A DNA stretch of 45,973 nt from Thermoguttaceae bacterium (GCA_029975295.1 JARKPK010000055.1:1-45973), one strand, 5' to 3'. Positions 35,220 to 44,146 are shown, numbered from the stretch's first letter. The notes: generated from the letters alone by a model not told the origin. Made by a program: numbers and translations.

Positions 35220-36758
35220 ATGACGCAGCACTCTCGCCCGTTGGCTTCCTGTGATCGGCGCGCGTTCCTCGGCATCGCCTCGGCTGCCGGAGCGATCTCG
35301 ATTGTGCCCCGCCACGTGCTCGGCGGTCCCAAGCACGTGCCCCCCAGCGAAAAGATCACTCTGGCGCATATCGGCATGGGCACGCAGAGCTTCAGCGAGT
35401 TGGAGGGGCTGCTGGCCGACCCGAACATCCAAATCGTCGCCGTCTGCGACCCCAACACCGATAGCAGCGACTACGTCGAATGGGGCAAGCACAGCATCCG
35501 CAGCAGAATCCGCGCGATGTTGGGCGATCCCTCGTGGCGCGAGAACGACTCGGGTTGCCCCGGCGGGCGCGAGGTGGGCCGTCTTGTGGTCGATGCCTAC
35601 TACGCCCGTCAGCGCGGCGGTGACAAGTTCAAGGCCTGCTCGGCCTACGCCGATTTCCGCGAACTGCTCGAAAAAGAAACGGGCATCGACGCCGTCAAGG
35701 TGATGACGCCCGACCACCTGCACGCCACCGTGGCCGTGGCCGCGATGCGCAAGGGCAAGCATGTGATGATGCACAAGCCGTTGGCCAACCGCATGAGCGA
35801 GGGCCGACTTGTCGTCCGCGTCGCCAAAGAAACCGGCGTCGCCACGCACCTGCTGGCCTACGGGGCGGCCCCGGGCAACGCCGCCATCGTCGAACAGATC
35901 AAGCAGGGCGCGATCGGGCGGCTGCGCGAAATCCATAATTGGACGAATCGGCCCGTCTGGCCGCAATACGACCGCGTCCCCACCGATCGCCCGCCAACGC
36001 CCAAAGGCTTCGACTGGGACCTGTGGCTCGGCCCGTGCATGCCGCGGCCTTATCATCCGCACTACACCCACGCCGTCTTCCGCGGCTGGTACGACTTCGG
36101 CGGCGGTTCGATCGCCGATATGGGCATTTACAGCCTGTGGCCGGTGTTCGTCGGGCTGGGCTTGGGCGTGCCGCAGTCGGCCGAGGCCTGGGCCTCGCAC
36201 ACCTGCGCGATTGTCGACAACGTCAGCCGCACGGTGCGCAACGATTGGTCGTTCCCGCACGCCTCGACCGTTCGCTTCACCTTCGCTTCCGGCAGTGAAG
36301 GGCCGCGGCCCGAGTTGTTTTGGTACGACGGCGGCATGCGCCCGCGCCTGCCCAACGAGGTCGAGGCGGCCGGCGTGGAGCTCGGGCGCGAAGGCATCGC
36401 CTTTGTGGGCGAAGGCGGCACGATTGTGGCCGGGTTCAATGGCCAAAGCCCGCAACGAATCGCCGGCGGCAAACGCGAGCCGTTATCGCTCGATCCCCCG
36501 TCGCGCCCGGGCGGCGCAGTCGCATCGGACCGGCGCGGGCGACAAGGCTCGTGGATCGAGGCCGTCCGCGGCGGGCCGCCCTCGCCGGGCGAGTTCCCCA
36601 ATGCGGCCGCCATCACCGACGCTGTGAACCTGGCCGCCGTGGCGCTGCGCGCCGGCCGAAAGGTCGTCTTCGACGGCGAGAAGATGGCGATCACCAATGC
36701 GCCCGAGGCCAACCGCTTCCTCGTCCGCGAATATCGCCCCGGTTGGGAACTGGCGTAA
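35220..36758 (+). CDS. Tat-exported Gfo/Idh/MocA family oxidoreductase
   Basis: A 512-residue protein with a twin-arginine signal (CDRRAFLGIASAAGAISIV) followed by a Rossmann domain: ITLAHIGMGTQSF, IVAVCDPN, VKVMTPDHLHATVAVAAMRKGKHVMMHKPLANRM (Lys of the KP motif), and GGGSIADMGIYSLWPVF in the C-terminal domain. Tat export implies folding with the cofactor in the cytoplasm before transport. Such secreted Gfo/Idh proteins are common in planctomycetes and are thought to act on sugars outside the cytoplasm. ATG 35220 is chosen because it starts the Tat signal. A strong hairpin follows 24 bp after the stop. Confidence 0.92.
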   Translation: MTQHSRPLASCDRRAFLGIASAAGAISIVPRHVLGGPKHVPPSEKITLAHIGMGTQSFSELEGLLADPNIQIVAVCDPNTDSSDYVEWGKHSIRSRIRAMLGDPSWRENDSGCPGGREVGRLVVDAYYARQRGGDKFKACSAYADFRELLEKETGIDAVKVMTPDHLHATVAVAAMRKGKHVMMHKPLANRMSEGRLVVRVAKETGVATHLLAYGAAPGNAAIVEQIKQGAIGRLREIHNWTNRPVWPQYDRVPTDRPPTPKGFDWDLWLGPCMPRPYHPHYTHAVFRGWYDFGGGSIADMGIYSLWPVFVGLGLGVPQSAEAWASHTCAIVDNVSRTVRNDWSFPHASTVRFTFASGSEGPRPELFWYDGGMRPRLPNEVEAAGVELGREGIAFVGEGGTIVAGFNGQSPQRIAGGKREPLSLDPPSRPGGAVASDRRGRQGSWIEAVRGGPPSPGEFPNAAAITDAVNLAAVALRAGRKVVFDGEKMAITNAPEANRFLVREYRPGWELA

Positions 36759-36781
36759 TTTCGGCACGTGTTCAACGAGTT

Positions 36782-36821
36782 CGCTCGGGCGCGATGGAAT
36801 TCAACCATCCGCGACCGAGCG
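36782..36821 (+). terminator. Strong hairpin after the Tat oxidoreductase gene
   Basis: CGCTCGG (36782-36788) pairs with CCGAGCG (36815-36821). The stem continues inward with one mismatch and one bulge through CGCG and ATGG/CCAT to a 7-nt AATTCAA loop, about 15 base pairs in all. It lies 24 bp after the stop codon. No T-run follows, so it may be a Rho-assisted or mRNA-protecting structure instead. Confidence 0.45.
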
Positions 36822-36859
36822 CGGCCCACCAGCGCTTCGCCCCACGGGGCGACCTTGGA

Positions 36860-37021
36860 GAAACATTCTTGAAATCTCGGTCGGCCGCGATAGCTCGGCT
36901 ATCGCCGTGCCGTAAGGCACAAGAGGGCGGAAACGTCGGCTCGGTTCGGCTGCGGCGCGGAAAGGCGCACGAGGCCGAAACATTGCGTTCAACTCGACCG
37001 CGTGTTGTAAGGCACAAGAGG
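36860..37021 (+). repeat. Two imperfect repeat units with GNRA hairpins
   Basis: Each unit opens with GAAACATT (36860, 36977) and ends with GTAAGGCACAAGAGG (36912-36926 and 37007-37021). In the first, GTGCC-GTAA-GGCAC forms a stem with a GTAA tetraloop, just after an 8-bp stem GCGATAGC/GCTATCGC (36887-36905). In the second, GTGTT-GTAA-GGCAC keeps the stem through G-U pairs. The 439-bp gap 36759-37197 also has a pyrimidine-rich end; no gene was seen. Confidence 0.55.
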
Positions 37022-37197
37022 CAGAGAAGGGATTTCGTGTCGGCCGCCGGCAAGCGCCGCAGGCCAGTGGCGGTCCGTTTTCAACTTGTCAGCGTCCGCT
37101 GGTTCTCACGGTTTCTGTTTTCCCGTCTTCTGTCTTCCCGTTCTCACTTTGTCGGATTCCCTTTTTCCCGAACAGTTCTTTTTCGGAGGTTTCGGCC

Positions 37198-37698
37198 ATG
37201 ATCCGCACGTTGTTGTCCGCTGGTGTGTGTATGGCGCTGCTGTCGTTGTCGGGCGGGCGGCTCACGGCGGCCGAGCCGCAGAAGTTCGCCATCGAGCCGA
37301 TCGGCAAGGTGCAGAAGGCCGACAATCGCACCCTGATCGTACTCGACGAAAAGTACGCCCCCGGCTTGCTCGGGCTCGACCAATGGTCGCACGTGCAGGT
37401 GATTTGGTGGTTCGACAAGAACGACACGCCGCAGAAACGGGCCATGTTGCAGGTTCATCCGCGCGGCGACAAAGCGAACCCGCTGACCGGCGTGTTCGCC
37501 TGCCGTGCACCGGTTCGCCCGAACCTGATCGCCTTGAGCTTGTGCAAGATCGTGTCCGTCAAAGACAATGTGGTGGAAGTCGATGCGATCGACGCGTTCG
37601 AGGGCACGCCGGTCGTCGATCTGAAGCCGTTCGCGCCGGGGGCCGATTCGGCCTCGGGCGTGCGCGTGCCCGACTGGGCCCGGCCGAAAAAGCAATAG
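37198..37698 (+). CDS. Exported TsaA/TrmO-like protein (UPF0066 fold)
   Basis: A 166-residue protein that combines a signal peptide (MIRTLLSAGVCMALLSLSGG, cut near LTAAEP) with a TsaA/YaeB-type domain: IEPIGKV, LIVLDEKYAPGLLGLDQWSHVQVIWWF, MLQVHPRGDKANPLTGVFACRAPVRPNLIALS and VDAIDAFEGTPVVDLKPF. Cytosolic TrmO uses this fold to methylate N6-threonylcarbamoyladenosine in tRNA; export is incompatible with that, so a different role is likely. ATG 37198 follows GGAGG at a 10-nt spacing. A second exported protein follows 68 bp later. Confidence 0.85.
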   Translation: MIRTLLSAGVCMALLSLSGGRLTAAEPQKFAIEPIGKVQKADNRTLIVLDEKYAPGLLGLDQWSHVQVIWWFDKNDTPQKRAMLQVHPRGDKANPLTGVFACRAPVRPNLIALSLCKIVSVKDNVVEVDAIDAFEGTPVVDLKPFAPGADSASGVRVPDWARPKKQ

Positions 37699-37766
37699 CC
37701 GCGCGGCGCGATGTTTCCCTCGTTTCCGTTCGCTTTCTTTTCATTCTTAGCGCACAGGACGAATCC

Positions 37767-38252
37767 ATGAGAGCCCGATTGTTGATCGCGCTGTTGGCAG
37801 CGGTGTGCTGCGGTCCTTGGGTCGAGTCGGCCGAGCCGGTCGGACTGAAGTTCGATCTTCACGACGGCTATTTCGTCTCGAACAAGTTCGAGCCGAACGC
37901 GGCCGAATCGTATTTGGTCATCAGCACGCAGGAGCAGTTCGATCAGGTGTTCGGCGCCGCGTTCGTGATGGGCGACCGCGCGCACCGCCTGCCCGAGAAG
38001 GCCTTCGAGAAGCTGATGGTGCTCGCGGTGGTCAAGCGGGGCCAGGCGATGGTCGAGTATCAGGTGAAGGCGGTCGAAGCGGTCGATGGCGTGGTGCAAT
38101 TGCACTACAGGGCCGCACGGACGCCGCAAGCCTCGGCCGAGTTCGCCTGCCCGCTGATCGTTTCGATTCCCAGGGGCGATTATCGCGCCGTGCGCTTCAT
38201 CGAGGGCAAGCAGGCCGTGAAAACGCACGAATTGGGCGGCAACAAACCCTAG
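37767..38252 (+). CDS. Small exported protein, PrcB-like
   Basis: A 161-residue protein with a signal peptide (MRARLLIALLAAVCCGPWVESAEP). The mature part has a domain with LVISTQEQFDQVFGAAFVMG, FEKLMVLAVVKRG, YQVKAVEAVDGVVQLHYRA and ACPLIVSIPRGDYRAVRFIEG, a strand order that resembles the PrcB C-terminal domain of exported protease-complex subunits. Assignment is tentative. The TsaA-like gene upstream is also exported and only 68 bp away, so the two may be co-transcribed. Confidence 0.6.
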   Translation: MRARLLIALLAAVCCGPWVESAEPVGLKFDLHDGYFVSNKFEPNAAESYLVISTQEQFDQVFGAAFVMGDRAHRLPEKAFEKLMVLAVVKRGQAMVEYQVKAVEAVDGVVQLHYRAARTPQASAEFACPLIVSIPRGDYRAVRFIEGKQAVKTHELGGNKP

Positions 38253-38283
38253 CGGCCGGCGGCGCGAAAAGGCCGCAGTCGTT

Positions 38284-39072
38284 TCACGTCGCCTCCGGCC
38301 CCGATGGGCGGGCGACCGGCCCGTCGGGTTGCGGTTGTTTTGGGCCGAAGGGGACGACGCGCGTTTGGGTTTGCCGAATGGGCAGCGTCTGGAACAGCAG
38401 CACGATCGGCGAGAGCATCAGCCAAACGACATACGTCCTCAGTTGAATCGTTCGGGTGAGCAGCGGCGAGCGAATCTGTCGCAGGGCGATGCGCCGCGGA
38501 TAGGGCGTCTTCTTGAAAGCCGCCGCCTTGTACACGGCCCGAAGCTCGGCGAAGCCTGTAAATGGGAATGCGAGCGGATCGCACGGGTCGGCCGCGGCCG
38601 TCGCTTCCCGAAACCATGCGATGCCGATCGACACGGCCCCAAACGGCATCGCCGCCGCCAGAAGATGATAGCCCCAGCCGAGCCGCATCGCCACCCAGCC
38701 GAAGCCGATGAGGGCCGCCAGGGCTACAAGCTGCGTGAACGACCACCGCCGCGAAACAACCGTTTCTGCAACGCCGTCCGATTCCAGAAGCAGCAGCAAC
38801 CGCTGAAAGAAGTCCCATTCGGTTTTCGACAAAACGGCCAAGTGGTCGGTGCAGTCGTCGTAGAAAAACCACAGCGCGTTGCTGACGAAACAAACGGCGC
38901 TGTCGGGCGAATTGCGGAAGGCGTTGAGCTGCTCGTCGAAAGCGAAGGCCGTAATCTCGTCGTTCGTGTAACGGCGGATCACTTGGGCCAACTCGTCGCG
39001 ATCTCGGCGATGGACGAGTTTGTTGCTCGTCTCGGGCGGCGTTGTCGGCCCGTCACAGCGGTTCGCTGCCAT
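38284..39072 (-). CDS. Membrane protein of unknown function
   Basis: A 262-residue protein. Residues 1-~115 are soluble, with RDRDELAQVIRRYTNDEITAFAFDEQLNAF and FYDDCTDHLAVLSKTEWDFFQRLLLLLESD. Residues ~125-165 (FTQLVALAALIGFGWVAMRLGWGYHLLAAAMPFGAVSIGIAWF) form two membrane segments; another is near 230 (TYVVWLMLSPIVLLFQTLPI). ATG 39072 is preceded by GGGGATGGACG. No family was recognised. It ends 31 bp from the convergent PrcB-like gene. Confidence 0.7.
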   Translation of the reverse strand: MAANRCDGPTTPPETSNKLVHRRDRDELAQVIRRYTNDEITAFAFDEQLNAFRNSPDSAVCFVSNALWFFYDDCTDHLAVLSKTEWDFFQRLLLLLESDGVAETVVSRRWSFTQLVALAALIGFGWVAMRLGWGYHLLAAAMPFGAVSIGIAWFREATAAADPCDPLAFPFTGFAELRAVYKAAAFKKTPYPRRIALRQIRSPLLTRTIQLRTYVVWLMLSPIVLLFQTLPIRQTQTRVVPFGPKQPQPDGPVARPSGPEAT

Positions 39073-39288
39073 CGTCCATCCCCGCAACCAATCGCCCAAA
39101 TCGCAATCCGCCCCTAACACTGTCCTAACCCGGTCCCGGCCGGCATCTGGTCAACATCGGCGATGCAAAGCACAATGCGGTTGCGAAGGCCGATTCGCCC
39201 GGCGAACTCAATCGCTTCCATAGAACACGGCCCTGCATCGTTTGTTTCGCACGGTTGATTTTAGTTCAAGGGGGTTGGGAGCAAAACC

Positions 39289-39909
39289 ATGCTGCGATCC
39301 GATCGAGTGCCATCGACGGCTTTGGGTTTGGCTTGGCTGGGGCTGATGACGGCCGCGTTGGTTCACGCGGCCGAGCCGCCCGCTGTGCAGCCGCGCCCGC
39401 ACGGACAACGCGTGGCCGTGCCGATCGAGGCCCTTCGCATCGACGACGGCGACACGCTGAAGATCGTTTGGGCCGAGGGCGACGAGGAGATCGTTCGCGT
39501 CCTCGGCATCGACACGCCCGAAACCCGCCACGACGAGCACGATATTCCTTACGATCAGCCGTTCGGCCGCGAAGCGACGGCCTTCGCCCGCGGCGTGTTG
39601 GCCATGGCCGAAAAAGTGGAACTGCTTCGGGCGGCCACGGTCGATCCCTACGGCCGAACCTTAGCCTACGTATATGTGAACGGAAAGAACTTCTCGGCGA
39701 TCATCCTTCGCGCGGGCCTGGCGGCCGAGAGCATTTCGGCCTTCGGCGACAACGGATTTCCGGAACAGGCGGCCGAGTGTTTGCAAGCGGCCAAAGCGGC
39801 CGGGCCCGTGCCGTTCGAGCCGCCGCACCAGTTCCGCAAGCGGATGCGGGCCGTGGCCGAGCGGATGCGGGCCGAGGGCCTGCTGCCGCCCAAGCCGCCG
39901 ACGGAGTAA
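39289..39909 (+). CDS. Exported thermonuclease (SNase-like)
   Basis: A 206-residue staphylococcal-nuclease-like protein with an N-terminal signal (LGLAWLGLMTAALVHAAEP). Catalytic elements are present: IDDGDTLKI (Asp52/Asp55 calcium site), VRVLGIDTPETR (Arg70, Asp75) and DPYGRTLAYVYVNG (Arg123). Such enzymes cut DNA and RNA with calcium and here probably act outside the cell, in nutrient recovery. The C-terminal 40 residues are Ala/Arg-rich. ATG 39289 is preceded by GGGAGC. It converges with the xylanase gene. Confidence 0.92.
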   Translation: MLRSDRVPSTALGLAWLGLMTAALVHAAEPPAVQPRPHGQRVAVPIEALRIDDGDTLKIVWAEGDEEIVRVLGIDTPETRHDEHDIPYDQPFGREATAFARGVLAMAEKVELLRAATVDPYGRTLAYVYVNGKNFSAIILRAGLAAESISAFGDNGFPEQAAECLQAAKAAGPVPFEPPHQFRKRMRAVAERMRAEGLLPPKPPTE

Positions 39910-40025
39910 CGCGACGGCATGGTCGGCGCGGCGACGATTCCTTCGGACGGCATTTCAACTTTGCCCCGCGAAAAAGATCGAGCCGGCGTTCCCAAGGGCG
40001 TTGATCGTTGCAGAAACGCATTCGG

Positions 40026-41417
40026 TCAGAAGACCAATCGGTGTTCGCGCGAACCGCGCGCGGTGTGATCGATCTGGTACTCGCGAGACTGGCCGCCATG
40101 CGCGACCCGAACCGTGTACTTGCCGAAGAACCCGCGAAAACCCGCTCGGCCCTGTTCATCGGTCGTTCGTTCCACCCGGGTTTTCCATTGGTTGTTGATC
40201 AGATCGTCGAGCGCGCGGTAGGCGGCCTTGGGGTTCAAGTCGCCATCGAGCAATCCGCCTTGCGCCTCGTTTTCTCCCTTGACGGCGGTGCCGTCGCCGA
40301 GGTTCCACCAGGTGATGCCCGCCATCGTCGGCGCGCTGAACCACAGCCGGTAGTGATCGCGGACAACTTGGGCCTGAAGGGCTTCGCCCTCCGGGCCGGC
40401 CGAGGGAATCGTAATCTCGGTGATGTACAGCGGCAGCTTTAGCGCCGCGAAGGCCTCGTAAAGATCGAGCAGTTGTGCGGGGTCGCACTTCGGGCTGGTC
40501 AGAAAGGCGTCGAGTGCGGCGCGGCGGAAGAAATGATACTGGAGTCCGATGCCGCGGACGGCCGCGCCTTTCTCGATCAGTCCGCGGATTTGCGCTACAT
40601 AGGGGTTGCTGTCGAACGGTCGAAAGTTGAACTCCGTCACCTCGTTGATCATCAACGTGGTCGAGGCGGGAAAAAGCGGCGCTGCTTCGGCAAACGCCCA
40701 ATGCACGTATTCGCGATCGGGCGTGAACAGCGGGTAGGTCTTCGGACAAACCAACGACTCGTTGACCACGTCGAAAATCGGAATGGCGTGACCGTAACGC
40801 TCGGCGATCTGGCGGAAGCGCCGGCGATAGAGTTCGCGCAGTTCGTCGGCCTGCTGCGGCAGCCAAGGCGGATTGTAGGCGTGCCACAACAGGGGATGGC
40901 CTTTGAGTGTCAGCCCGTGCTTTGCGGCCCAAGGCAGGTAGCGGTCGGGCGGGGGGCGGCGCCAGATGTCGCGCCCGCCCTCGGCGTAGCGCAGTTCGCC
41001 GCGGGTCGGTTCCGTCCCCTCCCAATAGAACGGCACGGTGGCGAAGTTGAACAGCCGCAAGAAGGCCTCTTCGTAGCGAAGGTTTTCCTCGGGCGTTTTG
41101 AGCTGCCCCAAGACGAAGGCGTTGCAGCCGAAGAGGAACTCGTGGCCGACCTGCCGCAGCTCGACCGCCGCGCCGACGATCGGCCGGCCCGCCGAATCGA
41201 CAATCGCAATCGTTGCGTCGCCTTTACGGTGCTTTTCGATGTTCTGGTCGATTCGGTCGACCAGTTTCGGGTCGTTCCAGCGACGGGCATAGGCCTCGGG
41301 CGCCGCCCCCCAGGCCCACGAACCGAACACCATCGCCACAAGCGGCCCAAGGGCACAGGCAACCAAGATCGGCCGCGGCAAATGGCCGCTTTTCAATGCG
41401 GACAGAACGATAGCCAT
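40026..41417 (-). CDS. GH10 family endo-beta-1,4-xylanase
   Basis: A 463-residue exported glycoside hydrolase. Signal-like hydrophobic stretch at ~17-38 (ILVACALGPLVAMVFGSWAWG). The GH10 (beta/alpha)8 barrel covers about 95-420, with HPLLWH, acid/base Glu220 in DVVNESL, nucleophile Glu334 in YITEITI and a WWNLGDG loop. GH10 enzymes cut xylan backbones. The C-terminal ~45 residues form a small extra segment (FRGFFGKYTVRVAHGGQ), probably a strand-rich appendage. ATG 41417 follows GGAGGAGTG. The M23-PKD-esterase fusion gene is 126 bp upstream on the same strand. Confidence 0.92.
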   Translation of the reverse strand: MAIVLSALKSGHLPRPILVACALGPLVAMVFGSWAWGAAPEAYARRWNDPKLVDRIDQNIEKHRKGDATIAIVDSAGRPIVGAAVELRQVGHEFLFGCNAFVLGQLKTPEENLRYEEAFLRLFNFATVPFYWEGTEPTRGELRYAEGGRDIWRRPPPDRYLPWAAKHGLTLKGHPLLWHAYNPPWLPQQADELRELYRRRFRQIAERYGHAIPIFDVVNESLVCPKTYPLFTPDREYVHWAFAEAAPLFPASTTLMINEVTEFNFRPFDSNPYVAQIRGLIEKGAAVRGIGLQYHFFRRAALDAFLTSPKCDPAQLLDLYEAFAALKLPLYITEITIPSAGPEGEALQAQVVRDHYRLWFSAPTMAGITWWNLGDGTAVKGENEAQGGLLDGDLNPKAAYRALDDLINNQWKTRVERTTDEQGRAGFRGFFGKYTVRVAHGGQSREYQIDHTARGSREHRLVF

Positions 41418-41543
41418 GACACTCCTCCAGATCGGCGGTGTAGAAAACGCTGCGGGCGCGGCCACGGCGCGCGGTTCGTTAATATCGCATGATTGCTGCG
41501 ATTGCCACCAGAGCGGTCCGGCCAATCGCAGGCTGCGGCCCGG

Positions 41544-44006
41544 CTACTGTGCTTTCTTCAGCCAGCCTTGCTGTTTCATCCAGTCGGCGGCGCGGTCGGG
41601 CCAGCGGTTCACCGGCTGCCCGTTCTCGTGCATTCCGAAACCGTGGCCGCCCGAGCCGTAGATGTGCATTTCGGCGGGAATGCCCTGCGCTCTTAGCGCG
41701 CGGAACAGGGCGATGCTGTTTTCGGGCCCGATCCGATCGTCGGCCGCGTGGATGAACAACGTTGGCGGGTTCTCCTTGGCAACGCGGATCTCGGGGGCGA
41801 GTTCGTCTTTTTCCACCAGGTAGGCCGGATAGACCAAGATGGCGAAGTCGGGCCGGCAGCTCAGCCGGTCGGCCTCGTCGATCGGTTCGTATTGACGCTG
41901 GTCGAAATTGCACGAGGCGGCCGCGGCCAGGTGCCCGCCCGCGGAAAAGCCGAGGATGCCGATCCGCTTCGGGTCGATCTTCCACTGCTCGGCATTCGCG
42001 CGAATCAGGCTCATCGCGCGTTGGGCGTCTTGCAGCGGGGCGAGGTGCTTGGGCAGGCCCGCTCGGCGCGGCACGCGGTACTTCATCAACACGCCGGTAA
42101 CGCCCAGCTCGTTGAGCCAGCGGGCCACTTCGGTGCCCTCGTGGTTGTAGGCCAAGATGTTGTAGCCGCCGCCGGGGCAGATGAGCACGGCCGCGCCGGT
42201 ATCTTTATCCGCCGGTGGTTTGAAGATGGTGATCGTCGGCTCGGTAACATTGGTGATTCGGATGATTGGTTTCGGCTCGTCTTTGGGCGGTTCCGTTTTT
42301 TCGGGGCCGATGTCGCCTTTTTCGCCGGGGGCCTTGCCCGGCCAGAGCCGGAGCACCGGCGGCTCGGGGCGGGCGGGCGCTTCTGCGGCGGTTGTTTCCG
42401 CCGCTGCGGCGATCGCGGTTGTTGCCGCAACCGCTACGGCACTCGCGGCCGAGATTGCCGGCGCACTCGGCGCAGCCGCGGCATCGGCGGTTTTCTTGGC
42501 GGGTTTCACTTCGAGCCATACTCGGCCCACCGAGCGCACGCCGTGTTCGTTGGTTCGCTCGACGGAGACGACATAAACGCCCGGCTTCTCGTAGCTATGC
42601 TTCAATTCGACGTATCCATCCGGGGCGAGCGGTTTCTGATTGCCGTCAGACTTAGTGGTTCGCACCGGCGAGCCGTCGCCGAAGTCCCAGCGTTCTTCGC
42701 CGGCTTGCGTGCCGAAGGTCCGCGCCTTGAACGAGATCTCCTGACCGACGTAGTTCTCTAAGCTCGGATGATACACAACGTGAACCGAAGGCGGCAGGCG
42801 GTCGCGGTTGTCGCGGTCGATGACGATTACTACCACCACGTCGCAACCGGTGTTGCCTTTTTCGTCGGTAACGCGCAACACTTCGCTGTAGTAGCCTGGG
42901 CGAGAATAGGTGCGGCGGACTTTCGGCCCTTGGGCCGTGCCTCCATCGCTGAACTGCCAGTGGTACGAGGCGATTGGCTCGGCCGACCACGAACGGGAGC
43001 CATCGAGCTCGACTTCGTCGCCGGAAAGGGTGAAATGATGCGGTCGGGCGACGGCGATGATCTTTGGTGAGAACTCGCGCTGATACGCTTCCCAGACGTA
43101 GGCATAGGCCTCTTCGCAACCCCAGCGTCCAGAGGGCTGCTTCGCGTAGATATCGAAGTGCAGATGCGACCAACCGCCGCTGCCGCCCTCTTTGCCCAAC
43201 AGGCCGATGCGTTGGCCTTGACGGATTCGGTCGCCCGGCTTCAATCCGGGGGCAATCGAGTGCAGGTGGCTATAACGGTAGTACCAACCGCGCTGATCGA
43301 GCAAGTACACCACGTCGTAGCGAGGGGCCACCGGCGTACCTTCGTGGCCTGCCAAGCGTTCCGTGCCGACGGAAACGACCAGCCCATCGCTGGCTGATAC
43401 CACCTCGTCCTGCCCCTCCGAGCCGCCGAAATCGAGGCCCCAATGATAGTAGATTTTCTCCGCCGCCAAGCGTTCGGCGTGATCGACGAACACCGGCTCG
43501 TTGGCCATTTGCGAGCTGCTGGCGAGCCACCGTTGCCGAATGGGATAGGTGAACGTGCCTTGGGTGAGCCATGGCGACCGGGCCGGCCAGAGTCGCAGCC
43601 GAGCGGCCTTCTCCAGTGCCCAGGGGTCGCGGTTGGCGTTGCGATACAGCGTGCGGGCGACCGGGCAGTCGATTTGAACACCCCCGACTATCTGCGGCAA
43701 GCGATAGTTGGCTGACACGAGTCGGGCCTTCTCGCCATTGACCTCGACATCCACACGCGTTTCACGAACCGCATCGCGGATCGGGTCGCGGGTTTCTTCG
43801 ACGGCCAGCAGTTGGACCTTCGCTTTGGTTCCGTCGGTCAGGACCACCTCGATGGTCTCACCGATGTCGAGATCCACCACACTGCGGATCGGAGCAAGCG
43901 CCGCCCCGGCCGGATCGCCCGCCGATACGGGTGCGACCGATGCCGTTAGGACGAAAAATAATGCCGTCAATCCGATTCCACGCCGCGAAACACGTTCGGC
44001 CGTCAT
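41544..44006 (-). CDS. M23 peptidase-PKD-PKD-esterase fusion
   Basis: An exported 820-residue protein. Residues 1-29 form a signal peptide (GIGLTALFFVLTASVAPVSA). The LytM/M23 domain spans about 165-300, with His188/Asp192 in YYHWGLDFGG and His281/His283 in WSHLHFD, the zinc site of cell-wall endopeptidases. Two PKD domains follow at ~315-397 (SYHWQFSDGG) and ~405-500 (ERWDFGDGSP). An Ala/Pro-rich linker (~505-550) leads to an alpha/beta hydrolase at ~551-820: oxyanion GGGYN, Ser688 in GFSAGGH, Asp near 757 in ADDRIG and His788 in GGHGFGMH. The last domain resembles acetylxylan-type esterases. ATG 44006 follows GGGAGAAC. The stop is 126 bp from the GH10 start. Confidence 0.9.
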   Translation of the reverse strand: MTAERVSRRGIGLTALFFVLTASVAPVSAGDPAGAALAPIRSVVDLDIGETIEVVLTDGTKAKVQLLAVEETRDPIRDAVRETRVDVEVNGEKARLVSANYRLPQIVGGVQIDCPVARTLYRNANRDPWALEKAARLRLWPARSPWLTQGTFTYPIRQRWLASSSQMANEPVFVDHAERLAAEKIYYHWGLDFGGSEGQDEVVSASDGLVVSVGTERLAGHEGTPVAPRYDVVYLLDQRGWYYRYSHLHSIAPGLKPGDRIRQGQRIGLLGKEGGSGGWSHLHFDIYAKQPSGRWGCEEAYAYVWEAYQREFSPKIIAVARPHHFTLSGDEVELDGSRSWSAEPIASYHWQFSDGGTAQGPKVRRTYSRPGYYSEVLRVTDEKGNTGCDVVVVIVIDRDNRDRLPPSVHVVYHPSLENYVGQEISFKARTFGTQAGEERWDFGDGSPVRTTKSDGNQKPLAPDGYVELKHSYEKPGVYVVSVERTNEHGVRSVGRVWLEVKPAKKTADAAAAPSAPAISAASAVAVAATTAIAAAAETTAAEAPARPEPPVLRLWPGKAPGEKGDIGPEKTEPPKDEPKPIIRITNVTEPTITIFKPPADKDTGAAVLICPGGGYNILAYNHEGTEVARWLNELGVTGVLMKYRVPRRAGLPKHLAPLQDAQRAMSLIRANAEQWKIDPKRIGILGFSAGGHLAAAASCNFDQRQYEPIDEADRLSCRPDFAILVYPAYLVEKDELAPEIRVAKENPPTLFIHAADDRIGPENSIALFRALRAQGIPAEMHIYGSGGHGFGMHENGQPVNRWPDRAADWMKQQGWLKKAQ

Positions 44007-44146
44007 CTTTTGTTCTCCCATCTTCCTCTTCGATGCTGGAATCCCTGCCATGATTCGTCTTGCCTTTTCCCGCGCCGCCCAGGTCGCCCCAAGCCCCAAC
44101 TTCAACGCCGTCCGCCTCCGGCGCGAAAGAGGCCGTTTTGCGGCAA

